From: Fodinicola feengrottensis
Lineage (GTDB): Bacteria > Actinomycetota > Actinomycetes > Mycobacteriales > HKI-0501
Assembly (NCBI RefSeq): GCF_010993775.1
Contig: NZ_WOTO01000029.1
Span: 46,135-110,134, forward strand
Direction of reading: 5' to 3'
DNA length: 64,000 nt
The notes under the pieces were generated by a model. The model was not told the DNA's origin. It ran no database searches and saw nothing but the letters and a program-made list of their open reading frames with translations. Shown here in pieces: positions 10,152 through 19,204 of this stretch. The position numbers and the translations under genes are program-made. Position 1 is the stretch's first letter; each line of letters begins with the position of its first letter.

Positions 10152-10262
10152 ATGTTCGAAGCGGGCGTCGATCCCGAGACGATTCAGGTAGCACTGGACG
10201 CTGGCCTGTCGACGGTCTACAAGTGGTACGCGATCTGGGCCCCGACACGCCAGACCCGGTGA
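10152..10262 (+). pseudogene. Transposase helix-turn-helix remnant
   Basis: A 36-codon frame reads MFEAGVDPETIQVALDAGL then STVYKWYAIW. It resembles the N-terminal helix-turn-helix of IS630-type transposases or a recombinase helper domain, where an arginine/lysine-tryptophan pair follows the second helix. No catalytic domain follows. It lies just after the HNH gene and is probably decayed mobile DNA. Confidence 0.4.
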
Positions 10263-10351
10263 TGGAGAAGCCAGGTCAAGCAACCTCCCACACCATCAAG
10301 ATGCTCTTCCGCCATCCACCCTGCGCCACGTCTCAAATGTCCCTTAACTCA

Positions 10352-10522
10352 CTACCGGCTTGGTAGCAGCGGATTGAGCGTGAGTCCCCACGCCACGGTG
10401 CGACCCTGGTCGTCGTACTCGATGTCACCCCCAGCGGGCACCACGGCAAGGTCCGGTTCGGCGACACTTGCTGCCGCGGCGAGCTGATAGACCGCGATCG
10501 GTTGGGCCAGCGTAGGAGCGGG
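10352..10522 (-). pseudogene. Unidentified C-terminal gene fragment
   Basis: On the minus strand a coding-like segment reads PAPTLAQPIAVYQLAAAASV ... then GDIEYDDQGRTVAWGL and ends at a TAG at 10352-10354. An in-frame TAA lies immediately upstream and there is no start codon or ribosome binding site. Codon use is gene-like, so it is most likely the end of a lost gene. I cannot assign the family. Confidence 0.3.
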
Positions 10523-10573
10523 TTAGCGTCGATTTGCTTTCGGATCACCACGACCGCGTGGTGTGAGAGTTGA

Positions 10574-10592
10574 CATTCCCCCCGGGGGTAGG
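10574..10592. promoter_or_regulatory. CsoR-like CCCCCC/GGGGG dyad upstream of the PhyH gene
   Basis: ATTCCCCCCGGGGGTA lies next to a TTGACA hexamer (10570-10575), about 50 bases before the oxygenase start. CsoR/RcnR/CstR regulators bind C-tract/G-tract dyads of this kind. No such regulator gene is in the window, so this is a weak call. Confidence 0.3.
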
Positions 10593-10636
10593 ACGTAGCG
10601 TCGGCCGCGCATCCAATCGACGGACGGAGAATAATA

Positions 10637-11417
10637 ATGACCATCGCCATCCCGGGGGTAGATTCCGAAGCGTTTCAGAACGAGGGCTTCGCCGTTGTCC
10701 CCGAGCTGTTCACTCGTGACGAGGTGGACAGATTCCGGCGAGCAGCCGAACGCGAGTTAGATCCTGGCAATCACAACGCAAAGGTCGGCCTGGTTACCAC
10801 GACCGACGCCTGGGAGCACAACGAGGCGCTGCGTGCGCTCGCGTTGCACCCGCGTCTGGGGGCTGTGGGCCGAGCGGCTCGCCGGCCGTCGGCTGCGGAT
10901 CTGGGGCGGCGAGGTGCTCGCCAAGCAGCCCCACGAACGGACGCCCAGCTATCTGCACGACGACCAGGTCTCCAGCCTGCTCGACTCGCCGATAACCTTC
11001 AACGCCTGGATCGCACTCGTGGACGTTCCGGTAGCCCGCGGCGCGATGTCGTTCCTCCCCGGGTCACACCGCCGCCCCGGCCCGGATCGCGTCACGGTGG
11101 CCGACCTGCCCAACGACGCGTTCGCCAGCTATTTGCTCGACACCTGGCCCGACCTGCAGTGGAAGCGGCGCATGACGATCCCGCTGCGCGCTGGAGGAGC
11201 GACCTTCCACCATGACCGAACGGCGCATGAAGCCGGGCCAAACACGACCGATCAGATCCGGCTGGCCTTCGTGGTGACCTTCACGGCCGCCGAGGCCAGG
11301 TATCGGCCCCAGAAAGGACGTGACCCACTGGCGATGACTGCCGGGCAACCCATCGATCCCGACCGCTACCGCTGGCCGGCACCGCCGAGGCCGTTTCATG
11401 AACCGACCAGACCGTGA
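10637..11417 (+). CDS. Phytanoyl-CoA dioxygenase (PhyH) family Fe(II)/2-oxoglutarate oxygenase
   Basis: About 259 residues. FQNEGFAVVPELFTRDEVDRF is the characteristic PhyH opening. The iron-binding HxD is seen in YLHDDQVS, the distal histidine in DRTAHEAGPN, and the 2-oxoglutarate arginine in IRLAFVV. It would hydroxylate or halogenate a small molecule using O2 and 2-oxoglutarate; the substrate is unknown. The frame changes near 10866: reading GTGGCC in place of GTGGGCC joins HPRLGAV to AERLAGRRLRIWGGE, so one G is probably extra. ATG 10637 has GGAG upstream. Confidence 0.85.
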
Positions 11418-11658
11418 GCGGTACGATCGCCTGACTTCGGTTTGGTGGTAGGGCTGTCGAGCTATTGGCCCGACCGAAAGGAAACAGCGCGACGTTGCCG
11501 CCTGTGATCCCGATCCCGTCGCGGGGTTACAACCGTGTTGGCGATAGGTTGCGCGCATCCGGCATGATCGCCAGGCAGGGTGATGCGGGATAGTGTATTC
11601 GGTAAAGCGTCGGCGAAAGGTCGGTCGCCTCCACAACCACGAGCAGCTGATGCAACGG

Positions 11659-12057
11659 TTAACCTGTCCGCTCGGTCTCTCCTCGTCGTGCTGTTTCGAA
11701 GGTGTCGATGCGGTCGAGGATTTGTTGCGCGACGGCGATCCGTTGCTGTAGTCGTTGCCGGGAATGCCGCAGTAGTTCGGCCAGGTGGGAGCCCACGGTG
11801 TCGTTGTCACCGGTGGTGAAATTGGTGGCTAGACGGCGGATTTCCGCGATGGTCAACCCGAGTCCGCGCATCTCGCCGATGAATCGCACGCACCACAGAG
11901 CGTCGTCGGTGTAGAGCCGGTATCCGGCGGCGCTGCGGCCCGGAGTGCGGATCAATCCGAGGTCGGTGTACTCGCGCAGGGCCTTCACAGGTACGCCGGT
12001 CCGTGCCGACAGTTCCCCGATCGTCGCCAGGCGTGTTTTGGTGTTTTTCGGGTCCAT
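11659..12057 (-). CDS. MerR-family transcriptional regulator
   Basis: 132 residues from the ATG at 12057, which has AGAAAGG upstream; an earlier in-frame ATG at 12078 has no site. The N-terminal winged helix reads LATIGELSARTGVPVKALREYTDLGLI, followed by the wing GYRLYTDDALWCVRFI and a coiled-coil dimerisation helix. No cysteine cluster typical of metal-sensing MerR proteins is present in the C-terminal part, so the effector is unknown. It points away from the CmtR-like gene, and both could use the repeat-rich gap 12058-12224. Confidence 0.85.
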   Translation of the reverse strand: MDPKNTKTRLATIGELSARTGVPVKALREYTDLGLIRTPGRSAAGYRLYTDDALWCVRFIGEMRGLGLTIAEIRRLATNFTTGDNDTVGSHLAELLRHSRQRLQQRIAVAQQILDRIDTFETARRGETERTG

Positions 12058-12147
12058 GGGTGCCTTTCTCTCATTCACCGGTGTTGAGCTCGGGTTGTTC
12101 AGCCGGCGCAGCAGGACAGCTCAATGACATCGGTGGTGAAAGAGGTC

Positions 12148-12197
12148 TATTCGCATTGACGAATATCTACGCGAACCATACTATGCGTCTACGCGAA
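12148..12197 (+). promoter_or_regulatory. Promoter with overlapping operator repeats for the CmtR-like gene
   Basis: A sigma-70 type promoter is readable: TTGACG (12156-12161), 17 bases, TACTAT (12179-12184). TATTCG-N6-CGAATA (12148-12165) covers the -35, and two copies of TCTACGCGAA (12166-12175 and 12188-12197, 22 bp apart, two helical turns) flank the -10. The arrangement is that of an ArsR/SmtB-type autorepressor site. Confidence 0.65.
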
Positions 12198-12224
12198 TAA
12201 TTCAAGTCCCATGGAGGCGCCAGA

Positions 12225-12604
12225 ATGACCCGGTCCGGCAGCGGCACCATCGTGTCGGGCGATCCGGCCTGTACACACGTCGATACGACGGCGAGATTTT
12301 TTTTCGCGCGCTGTCGGATCCGACCCGGCTGGCGCTGCTGGAGTTCATCGTTGCCGGTGAACGAACATCCGCCGACTGCGTGCGGTACGCCGGAATTTCC
12401 CAGCCTCGGGTCTCGGTGCACCTGTCCTGCCTCGCCGACTGCGGATATGTCGTCGCTCGCCGTGACGGCAGAAAGCTGCGCTACTCGATCGGGGATCCGC
12501 GGGTGCCCGACCTGCTGACTCTGGCACGGGCACTGGCGGTCGAGAACGCCGTCGCTCTGGATTGCTGTACCCGCATCCCCGCCGCCGTGGACGGCAGTCG
12601 ATGA
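12225..12604 (+). CDS. ArsR/SmtB-family metal sensor, CmtR-like
   Basis: About 126 residues. RALSDPTRLALLEFIV is the classic ArsR N-terminal helix; the recognition helix lies in ISQPRVSVHLSCLADCGYV and the wing in RRDGRKLRYSI. In mycobacterial CmtR, Cd(II)/Pb(II) is held by two cysteines of the recognition region (LSCLRGCG) and one near the C-terminus. Here LSCLADCG and the late DCCTR supply equivalent residues, so a Cd/Pb repressor is likely. The frame breaks in the eight-T run 12297-12304; nine Ts give ARFFFRALSDP. It is preceded by a repeat-flanked promoter. Confidence 0.8.
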
Positions 12605-12735
12605 ACGCGCTGAGGAATTCGGGCGGTCACACCGGCCCCGCTCGTGGTGACATTTCGCCATGGTGGAGTCCGGTTCCAGGACCTTCGGAAGTCGACCGAA
12701 CTGCCGTGGGACGCGATTCTACTGGATGGGAATAA
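12601..12735 (+). CDS. Small ORF overlapping the CmtR-like stop
   Basis: An ATG overlaps the TGA of the metal sensor (ATGA) and opens 44 codons (MNALRNSGGHTGPARGD...). The position is that of a translationally coupled efflux gene, but no membrane segment or metal-binding motif is visible. It ends just before a terminator. It may be a truncated remnant or not translated at all. Confidence 0.3.
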   Translation: MNALRNSGGHTGPARGDISPWWSPVPGPSEVDRTAVGRDSTGWE

Positions 12736-12738
12736 AAC

Positions 12739-12769
12739 GGGCGCGCCGTACGGGTGTCGCGGCGCGCCC
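12739..12769. terminator. Bidirectional terminator
   Basis: GGGCGCGCCG (12739-12748) and CGGCGCGCCC (12760-12769) form a perfect 10-bp stem with an 11-base loop between convergent genes. On the minus strand it is followed by GTTTTATT, so it best serves the DsbA-like gene. Confidence 0.75.
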
Positions 12770-12790
12770 GCCCCCCTTACGCGAGCTGGC

Positions 12791-13498
12791 CTATCGACCT
12801 ACCAGCTCCGCGGCTCGTTTCAGCAACCTGGTGATCGCGGCCGGATCGTCATCGTTAATCGCGGGAAAAGCCGCGCCGAAGCCACCGTTCAACCATGACA
12901 CCCGCACTCCAGGGTTCGGTACGTTGGTGCCATCGGCGAGAAATACATGCGGACTGCAGTTCACTCGCCCGCCTCCTGCTTGGTCGAACTGATCGATCAC
13001 CGATGAGCGGAAGGTTCCGTGGTCGAGGGCCTGCTGAAGTTTGATTTCGTCAACACCGTCGGTCTCGGCTGCGATGTCCAAGATCACGTGCCTGAGTGAG
13101 ATACACCGGTGGTCAGACCAGAAGGCGATCCGCAGTGCCCGGTCGAGCTGCTCGCTGGCCGTCCAGCCCTGCGCCTTGCATGCCTGAACTGCTTCCAGCG
13201 CGGGCAGGGTCGTCACCGGATACGTCCAGTCTGGACCCGGCCGCAGGCGCCATCCGGCCTCCGGCTCGAGGGCGCCGACGACCGCGGCCTCCGAATCGAC
13301 GCCCGGCCGGGAATTGACTGACCGGGTTGAACAACTCGAGGGGAAAGGCCGGTGATCAAACCAGAGCCGACCGTCGAGTCCGAGTCGGCTTCTCTCGCGA
13401 TGTAGTCGATACACCGCCAGATGAGCGAATGAGCAGTTCAGGTCGGAATAAATGGCAAGGACGGCCGGCGAGCTCGGCAACAGTGGATTCTCGGACAC
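12791..13498 (-). CDS. DsbA-family thioredoxin-fold protein
   Basis: 235 residues from GTG 13498 (AAAGGAT upstream). The thioredoxin-like opening is VLAIYSDLNCSFAHLAVYRL; the family's CxxC is reduced to one cysteine (NCSFAH), as in FrnE or 2-hydroxychromene-2-carboxylate isomerase-like members. The long insert ends with the usual GVRVSWLNGGFG-type segment. Around 13335-13350 the reading is locally off: expected FPLELFN appears in another frame on both sides of a C run, implying two compensating indels of about nine residues. It is divergent from a MocR regulator. Role and substrate unknown. Confidence 0.75.
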   Translation of the reverse strand: MSENPLLPSSPAVLAIYSDLNCSFAHLAVYRLHRERSRLGLDGRLWFDHRPFPSSCSTRSVNSRPGVDSEAAVVGALEPEAGWRLRPGPDWTYPVTTLPALEAVQACKAQGWTASEQLDRALRIAFWSDHRCISLRHVILDIAAETDGVDEIKLQQALDHGTFRSSVIDQFDQAGGGRVNCSPHVFLADGTNVPNPGVRVSWLNGGFGAAFPAINDDDPAAITRLLKRAAELVGR

Positions 13499-13609
13499 TT
13501 AGTGATCCTTTTGGATGTCAGCCCCACGATGGTCGCGGATGCAGGTGACAGTAGTAATGCGGCCCGGCGAGAGCAAGCCTGAGGTTATTACGAGAAAATG
13601 ACCTGGAAA

Positions 13610-13640
13610 TGGTCCACTAAATGGACGCGTAATTGGACCA
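13610..13640. promoter_or_regulatory. MocR/PdxR-type operator
   Basis: TGGTCCA (13610-13616) and its complement TGGACCA (13634-13640) enclose a third TGGAC (13622-13626), so GTCCA-N5-TGGAC and a further TGGAC are spaced by about one helical turn. MocR regulators typically bind such combined inverted and direct repeats. It lies 45 bases before the MocR start. Confidence 0.5.
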
Positions 13641-13684
13641 GCGTGGGCAGCCTTTGCGTCATTCGACAGGTATAGTTCGCAGAC

Positions 13685-15108
13685 ATGGCACAGCCTTGGA
13701 CTGCGTTCGGATTAGAACTTCCGCTGCTGCTGAAAAGGACTGGACAAGGCCGGGTCGCGGGGCAACTGGAGACCGCCTTACGGTCAGCGATAAACTCGGG
13801 CCGCCTTGGCAAAGGCACGAGGTTGCCGTCCACGCGTACGCTCGCGTTCGATCTTGGTCTGTCCCGCGGCACCGTGGTCGAGGTATACAGCCAACTGGTC
13901 GCCGAGGGTTATCTCATCGCTCGCCAAGGATCGGGCACCGAGGTGGCAGTGGGCGCGCGGCCGCTCGCGCTGGCCCGAACCGGCTCGGCGCGGCCTGGTC
14001 CCAGAGCTCGGTGGGATTTCCGTCCGTCGCTACCTGATTTGTCGCTCTTCCCGCGCCCGGCGTGGCGGCGCGCCCTGACCTGGGCACTGGATAATATGGC
14101 AGACGAGGCGCTGGGCTACGGCGATCCGCGCGGCGTGGAAAGCCTGCGCACCGAACTGGCCCAATACTTGCGCCGGGTTCGTAACGTTCACGCCGATCCT
14201 GAACACATCGTCATCTGCAGTGGCGTCACCCAGGCGCTGACACTGATCTGCCGGGTACTGTCCGACCATCCGGACGTGGCCGTCGAGGATCCAGGATCAC
14301 CCGCATTGTGCGCGCGAATCTCGACGGCTGGCCTGCTGCCGGTCTCGATCCCGGTCGACGCCGAAGGGCTCCGTGTCGACCTGCTTCGCTCGAGCCCAGC
14401 AAAAGCGGCGCTGGTTACCCCGGCACATCAGTTTCCCACGGGCGTGGTGCTTTCCGCTCGGCGACGAGCCGATCTGCTGCGTTGGGCAGCAGAGGGCGGC
14501 CTGGTCATTGAGGACGATTACGACGCTGAGTTTCGGTATGACCATCGTCCGACCGAGGCTTTGCAGTCCGCCAGTCCGGACCGTGTGTTGTACGCCGGGT
14601 CGGCCAGCAAGGCGCTGGCTCCGGCGTTGCGGCTGGGATGGCTGGTGTTGCCGGCCCACCTTGTCGACTCGATCGCCGACGCCAAACAAACCGATGACTT
14701 GGGTTCACCCGCTGTGGAACAGTACGCGTTCACCCACCTGCTGGCCACCGGCGCGTATGACCGCCATCTCCGGCACGCACGCACGATCTACCAGAGCAAA
14801 CGAGACGCACTCATGAAGGCAATTCAGCGGCATCTACCGATCGCCGATATTCATGGCATCTCCGCCGTCTGCTGCAGACCATGATCAGCCTGCCGTCCGC
14901 TGTTGACGAACATCAGTTGGTCAAGACCGCCCGCCGAGTCGGCGTCGGCATCTATCCGCTTGGCGACTACGGCTCCGGCAGCCGACGGATCGGCCCTGGC
15001 CTGGTCCTCGGATTTGCCTCGCTTGGTCCTTCGGAGATCGCCAGCGGTATTGAGTGCCTTGGGCAATGCATCACTCAACTACTCTCCGTTGACCATGAAC
15101 GGCGATGA
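13685..15108 (+). CDS. MocR-type regulator (GntR domain plus aminotransferase domain)
   Basis: About 474 residues. A GntR winged helix (residues ~20-90: LETALRSAINSGRL, LPSTRTLAFDLGLSRGTVVE) is joined to a class I aminotransferase-like domain. The PLP lysine is visible in YAGSASKALAPALRLGW, with the upstream EDDYDAEFRYD aspartate. PdxR-like members sense pyridoxal phosphate and control PLP synthesis; others control GABA or taurine use. The frame changes near 14870 (HGISA to LLQTMISLPS), one base short. No PLP-synthesis gene is adjacent; the target may be the divergent DsbA-like gene. A matching operator precedes it. Confidence 0.87.
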
Positions 15109-15781
15109 CGTTTCTGCTGCGGACCAGGAAACCTGACCAAACTGATGCCTTTATTTCCTCCCTCTTGCTGCGGGTTCTTGTAGTACGCCAGCGCTGCCGG
15201 GCCTAGCTCGACAACCGCCGGATGAACCTTCGTGCCTTGGTTGGCAGCCGAAACGCGGACTTTTTACTGTTGTCAAAGGATCGTTGGACCGATTGCTCGG
15301 GCTGATGTGGAGGGTTGACCTGTGCGACACGGTCCTGGTCGCACGTCGAAGTGGCCACCGGATGCCGATGGCGGCCGTGGTAGTGGGCAGGCCGTGCGGC
15401 GTCGGCGTACCGCTGCGTCGCCTCGGCGCAAAAAGGTGTAACACGGTTGGTACGAACAGTGATATCCGTTTTCCCCCCATCATCAATCATGCCCGATGAA
15501 CGCGACGGACTTGATCGTCATTCCCGATTCGGCAGCCTTTTTGGCTAATTTCTGCCGCTCGCCGGCACAAATTACTCTCAGGCTGCGGCAGCCTACGGAA
15601 GGTCGATTTTCGAACGTTTTCATCGCAACGCCGGGGTCTGGAATATCCGAACTGGCACAGAAACCCCTTCAAGAATCGGACCAAAGCCGCTGCCCCTGCG
15701 ACGGTATCGTCGAAGCCCGGACTCCGGAAATACCCGCCGGATCTGAGCCATGATCCCAGACAAGCCCGAGAGAAGAACGTC
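15109..15781. other. Gap without a convincing gene
   Basis: Nothing I can name. On the minus strand near 15140-15250 a short stretch reads gene-like (GTKVHPAVVELGPAALAYYK) but has no start and breaks up at both ends. It may be a remnant. The last 60 bases carry the peroxiredoxin leader. Confidence 0.4.
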
Positions 15782-16486
15782 GTGACATCTCCTCAACAGC
15801 CATCCCCGAACGACAGCCGAGCACTGCCGGACCTCACCGGCCAACTGGCCGGACGAGCCGCGCAACTTGCCACCGAACTGCCACCCGAGGTGCTCAGCGT
15901 GTTCTTCGGACAGGCAGCAATGCTTGGCGAAAGCGACCTGGAAAGCAAAGTGCTCGCCGCAGGCTCGCGGGCACCCGACTTTTCTCTGCCGGACCCGCAA
16001 GGTGACGTCGTTGACTTGGCGGCGATGCTGGCCCGCGGACCCGTGGTTCTGACCTTCTACCGAGGAGCCTGGTGTCCCATGTGCAACCTGCAGTTACCGG
16101 CACTGCGGGACAGCCTGCCGGCGTTCACCGCCGCGGGAGCTTCACTCGTTGCGGTGAGCCCGCAACTGCCAGATGGCTCGCTGACCATGGCTGAGCGACA
16201 CGCGCTGACATTCCCGGTGCTGTCGGACCTCCGCAACGTCACCGCCCGCCAGTACGGACTGGTGTTCACGATGTCCGCCGAGGTAGTCGACACCGCCCGC
16301 GCGATCGGTGTCGATTTCGTTGCGGTCAATGGCAACGACACCTGGGAACTGCCTATTCCGGCGACCTTCGTCATCGATCGCCAAGGAGTCATACGCTGGG
16401 TGCAGGCACACGCCGACTGGCGTCAACGACCGCAGCCACAGGCCATTCTCGATGCGCTCACCGCTTTGGCCGATGAACCGGAGTGA
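15782..16486 (+). CDS. Peroxiredoxin-like (AhpC/TSA) protein
   Basis: 234 residues from GTG 15782. After an N-terminal helical extension (~60 residues) comes APDFSLPDPQGDVVDL and the active-site segment FYRGAWCPMCNLQL, then a conserved ending FVIDRQGVIRWVQAHADWRQRP. The CxxC in place of a single peroxidatic cysteine is typical of the 'alkyl hydroperoxide reductase/thiol-specific antioxidant' group of actinobacteria that reduce peroxides or act as thiol oxidoreductases. No signal peptide. The next gene lies 140 bases downstream and may be unrelated. Confidence 0.85.
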   Translation: MTSPQQPSPNDSRALPDLTGQLAGRAAQLATELPPEVLSVFFGQAAMLGESDLESKVLAAGSRAPDFSLPDPQGDVVDLAAMLARGPVVLTFYRGAWCPMCNLQLPALRDSLPAFTAAGASLVAVSPQLPDGSLTMAERHALTFPVLSDLRNVTARQYGLVFTMSAEVVDTARAIGVDFVAVNGNDTWELPIPATFVIDRQGVIRWVQAHADWRQRPQPQAILDALTALADEPE

Positions 16487-16627
16487 GCATGCTGTCCGGT
16501 GTAGCGCGGGCGACCCAGTTTGTCATATCCCAGCCTGCCGCACGTCTTCTTGCTGCGATCGGACCCGATCGAGCCGTTCTGTCAATGTGACCCAACCATT
16601 CCGCTGTTGATTAACACCAGGGAGCAA

Positions 16628-16969
16628 ATGATGCAGTTTCTCGTCCTGAGCCACACCAAACCAGGCGCCACCGACGCCCAGGTAGGTGAGCACATCGCGG
16701 CCGAGATCGAGCGGGCGTGGAGTTACTACCTCACCGGAATCATCCGGCAGATATTCGCGCGTACGGCACCCGCCGCGCCTGGAGCCGTCCTGGTGATCGA
16801 GGCGGAACAGCTCACCCAAGCGCAGGAGCTGATGGATCAGATGCCACTGGCGCGAGCCGGCCTCGCCACTTTCGAAGTCATCCCGATCGGACCGTTCGCG
16901 CCATGGAATGTGCTGATGTCAAAGATCGACACCGTAGTGGGCGACGCCAAAGCAGATGCGTCGGCCTGA
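16628..16969 (+). CDS. Muconolactone isomerase/YciI-like small protein
   Basis: 113 residues, ATG 16628 after GGGAGC. MMQFLVLSHTKPGAT and the closing PIGPFAPWNVLM fit the ferredoxin-like alpha/beta fold of muconolactone delta-isomerase and YciI-type proteins. Catalytic residues cannot be confirmed and no aromatic-ring pathway is adjacent, so a true isomerase is not established. Cytoplasmic. Confidence 0.6.
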   Translation: MMQFLVLSHTKPGATDAQVGEHIAAEIERAWSYYLTGIIRQIFARTAPAAPGAVLVIEAEQLTQAQELMDQMPLARAGLATFEVIPIGPFAPWNVLMSKIDTVVGDAKADASA

Positions 16970-17246
16970 GCCTGGAATCGCTGCTCGTTCGCTGGGAGCG
17001 TTTCTCCAAACGCGTACGTGCCTATCTCGCTGGGCATTGGATGGTCGACAGGAAAGGCTCTACTTCCGTGGGCTAATATTCGGTGCGGGGCAATTATGAC
17101 AAACCTCATGGGGGCGAGTCGTGTTGATTACAACTGCCCCGCCAGCGCCGGGTAGCGAACAATGGACGAGTACTCGGGTTTCGGGCCCGCACCGACCACG
17201 GAGGCAGTCCCTTGTCTATTCACGAATCGCCGCGGCCAGGTTCAGC

Positions 17247-17548
17247 ATGAGCGCGCAAACGCAGGAGTCGTCCAGGTTCGGACGCAACATACGTTTCCGA
17301 AAAGAGTTCCGCGGCACCACCAGGCTCTCCGGTTTCTACCTTTTCCTCAGCCTGGCCACCCTGGTCGGCGTGTGTTCTTCCTGCGCGACAACGCGACAAT
17401 GGTCACGCCAGCGGTGTGGATTCGATGCTCCATCGTGGCTGCGACCTCCATATTGCTGGTCTTGCTCACCGCCGCCGCCGCGCGCGCGGATCAGCAGGGG
17501 GATACATGCGACTGCGTATCTCCTCTGCGATCCTGCTGGTGGCGGTGA
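17247..17548 (+). CDS. Small two-helix membrane protein (frame break)
   Basis: About 100 residues. A hydrophilic start (MSAQTQESSRFGRN) leads into two predicted membrane helices: LSGFYLFLSLATLVGV and SIVAATSILLVLLTAAAA. The second lies in another frame; a two-base excess (TG repeated) or one missing base near 17371 joins GV to FFLRDNATM. The start is the ATG at 17247. It overlaps the next small membrane ORF. No family recognised. Confidence 0.45.
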
Positions 17549-17679
17549 TCGTCATTCTCGTTCTGCCGGGCGACTTCCCGCTGTGGATCAAAGCCGAGCA
17601 AGCTGGGTGCGGGTTGTTGCTGGCGGGAGTGGTCTACAACGTCAACCGAGCCAAGGTCCGCAGCCTGTTCGTGAGCTGA
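17506..17679 (+). CDS. Small membrane protein
   Basis: 57 residues from ATG 17506, preceded by AGGGGG. It holds two hydrophobic stretches, ISSAILLVAVIVILVLPG and AGCGLLLAGVVYNV, and a short basic tail. It overlaps the end of the preceding membrane ORF, so the two may be a coupled pair. Function unknown. Confidence 0.5.
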   Translation: MRLRISSAILLVAVIVILVLPGDFPLWIKAEQAGCGLLLAGVVYNVNRAKVRSLFVS

Positions 17680-17841
17680 CTCTGGCATTTGGTCCACGAC
17701 CGCGGCTACTTCTATCGGCAGGGTCGCAGACCCGACTGGGCGATACTCCGCAGATATTTGTCAGCGACCACCAAGGAATGACAACTGTCATCAGCTAGTC
17801 CCAGTGGAAGCATTTCCACCGAGAGAAAATGGGGTGTCAAA

Positions 17842-18216
17842 GTGCGTTGGACAAAAGTCACCGCGGCTACATTCATGGCGATATTCATGGCGATCGCAGG
17901 CACACTTGTCAGCGACCAGGGCGCCTATGCGGGAATTGGGTGTGGTGCTGACACTGTCAGCGAAGGATATTTTCAGGTCGACGTTCAGCGCGCGGTGTTC
18001 AGCTGTGATGTCGTTGCGTTCGGCATCGAAGGGGTGCATGGGCCGTACGGCGGCGGTCTTTTTGTCAACGCGTGGGGTCCAGATGGCATTCAGGGTAGTG
18101 TCACGCTCACCGCGAATGGTTACGTCAACGTATGGAGCGGCGATCATGCGCCCGGCGGCCTCTGGTGCGGACAGATAAGCGACGAATACTGGACCAGGGT
18201 CTGTCTCAGCACCTGA
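17842..18216 (+). CDS. Small secreted protein
   Basis: 124 residues from GTG 17842. The first ~30 residues form a signal peptide (basic start, hydrophobic core FMAIFMAIAGTL, cleavage likely after AYA). The mature part of ~95 residues contains four cysteines and several aromatic/glycine-rich strands (GGGLFVNAWGPDG, GYVNVWSGD), suggesting a small disulfide-bonded beta protein. I recognise no family. Confidence 0.6.
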   Translation: MRWTKVTAATFMAIFMAIAGTLVSDQGAYAGIGCGADTVSEGYFQVDVQRAVFSCDVVAFGIEGVHGPYGGGLFVNAWGPDGIQGSVTLTANGYVNVWSGDHAPGGLWCGQISDEYWTRVCLST

Positions 18217-18317
18217 CTTCCGTGACAGCACTGGGCTCGGCGTGTTCCCTATCCGATGGCCGGTCCACCTCCAAGCTCGGCCGGCGAATGATCTTCCTGC
18301 TGGCTCCGAACGGGTGA

Positions 18318-18443
18318 GAGACAACGGACGGCTTGTTCTTCCAGCTCGGACTTGCCGGTGACGCCGTGGATCTGGTGAGGTTGTTCGAAACGTACGCGCG
18401 CGGGCTTTGGGCGAGGCCGCTTGAGTTTCTGGAGATGCCATGA
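18318..18443 (+). pseudogene. Possible TetR C-terminal remnant
   Basis: The frame reads TDGLFFQLGLAGDAVDLVRL then FETYARGLWARPLEFL and stops at TGA 18441-18443, overlapping the ATG of the hydratase. The 'DGL..Q' helix followed by an acidic helix resembles the end of a TetR ligand domain. An in-frame TGA at 18315-18317 interrupts it upstream. Probably the tail of a lost regulator of the hydratase gene. Confidence 0.35.
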
Positions 18444-19204
18444 CTGCGGCGCGGTTGTTGGTGGAGGCCGAGCGGGACGCGGTTCAGATCGGTCGGCTGT
18501 CGGATTTGTTTCCGGAGCTGGACGTGGCCGGTGCGTACGCGATCCAGCTCGAAAACATCCAGCGCAGGGTCTCGGCTGGCGCCGCGGTGGTCGGTTACAA
18601 AGTCGGCCTGACCAATGCCGCGATGCAGCAGTTGCTCGGGGTGTACGAGCCGGATTTCGGCCATCTGCTGGACGATGTGACCTACTCGGACGGGATCTCG
18701 CTGGTAGCCGCGCGCTATTGCCAACCGCGTGTCGAGCCGGAGATCTGCTTTCGGTTGGCGGAAACACTGCACGGTCCCGGTGTGACGGTGTCGGACGTAC
18801 TGGCCGCCACCGACGCCGTCGCGCCAGCGCTGGAGATCGTGGACAGTCGCATCCTGGACTGGAAGATCAAGCTTGTCGACACCGTCGCCGACAACGGTAG
18901 CGCGGCGGCCATGGTGGTTGGCGCCTTCCAGCCGCTGGACGGCCTGCCGGATCTGGCGTCGATGACGGCCGAGCTGTTCGTCGACGGCGAGCTGATCGGA
19001 TCCGGCGCTGGCGAGGTCGTGCTCGGCCATCCCGCCGCAGCGGTTGCCTGGCTCGCCAATGCGCTCGCTGGCTGGGGCACCGGGCTGCCGGCCGGCCATC
19101 TCGTGCTTCCCGGCTCGATGACCACCGCGCCGTTCGTTCACGCCGGCCACCGCGTCGAAGCGCGCTTCGACGCGCTCGGCACTGTGTCCGCGAGGTTCAC
19201 GTAA
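18440..19204 (+). CDS. 2-oxopent-4-enoate hydratase-type protein (FAH superfamily)
   Basis: 254 residues. YKVGLTNAAMQQLLGVYEPDFG and PEICFRLAETL, then ALEIVDSRILDWKIKLVDTVADNGS, are the conserved blocks of MhpD/DmpE/HpaH hydratases, which add water to 2-hydroxydienoates in meta-cleavage of aromatic rings. The metal-binding acidic residues are present (VEPEICF and ALEIVDSR). Neighbouring meta-pathway genes (aldolase, dehydrogenase) are absent, so its pathway here is unclear. It ends before a strong palindrome that likely terminates transcription. Confidence 0.87.
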   Translation: MTAARLLVEAERDAVQIGRLSDLFPELDVAGAYAIQLENIQRRVSAGAAVVGYKVGLTNAAMQQLLGVYEPDFGHLLDDVTYSDGISLVAARYCQPRVEPEICFRLAETLHGPGVTVSDVLAATDAVAPALEIVDSRILDWKIKLVDTVADNGSAAAMVVGAFQPLDGLPDLASMTAELFVDGELIGSGAGEVVLGHPAAAVAWLANALAGWGTGLPAGHLVLPGSMTTAPFVHAGHRVEARFDALGTVSARFT

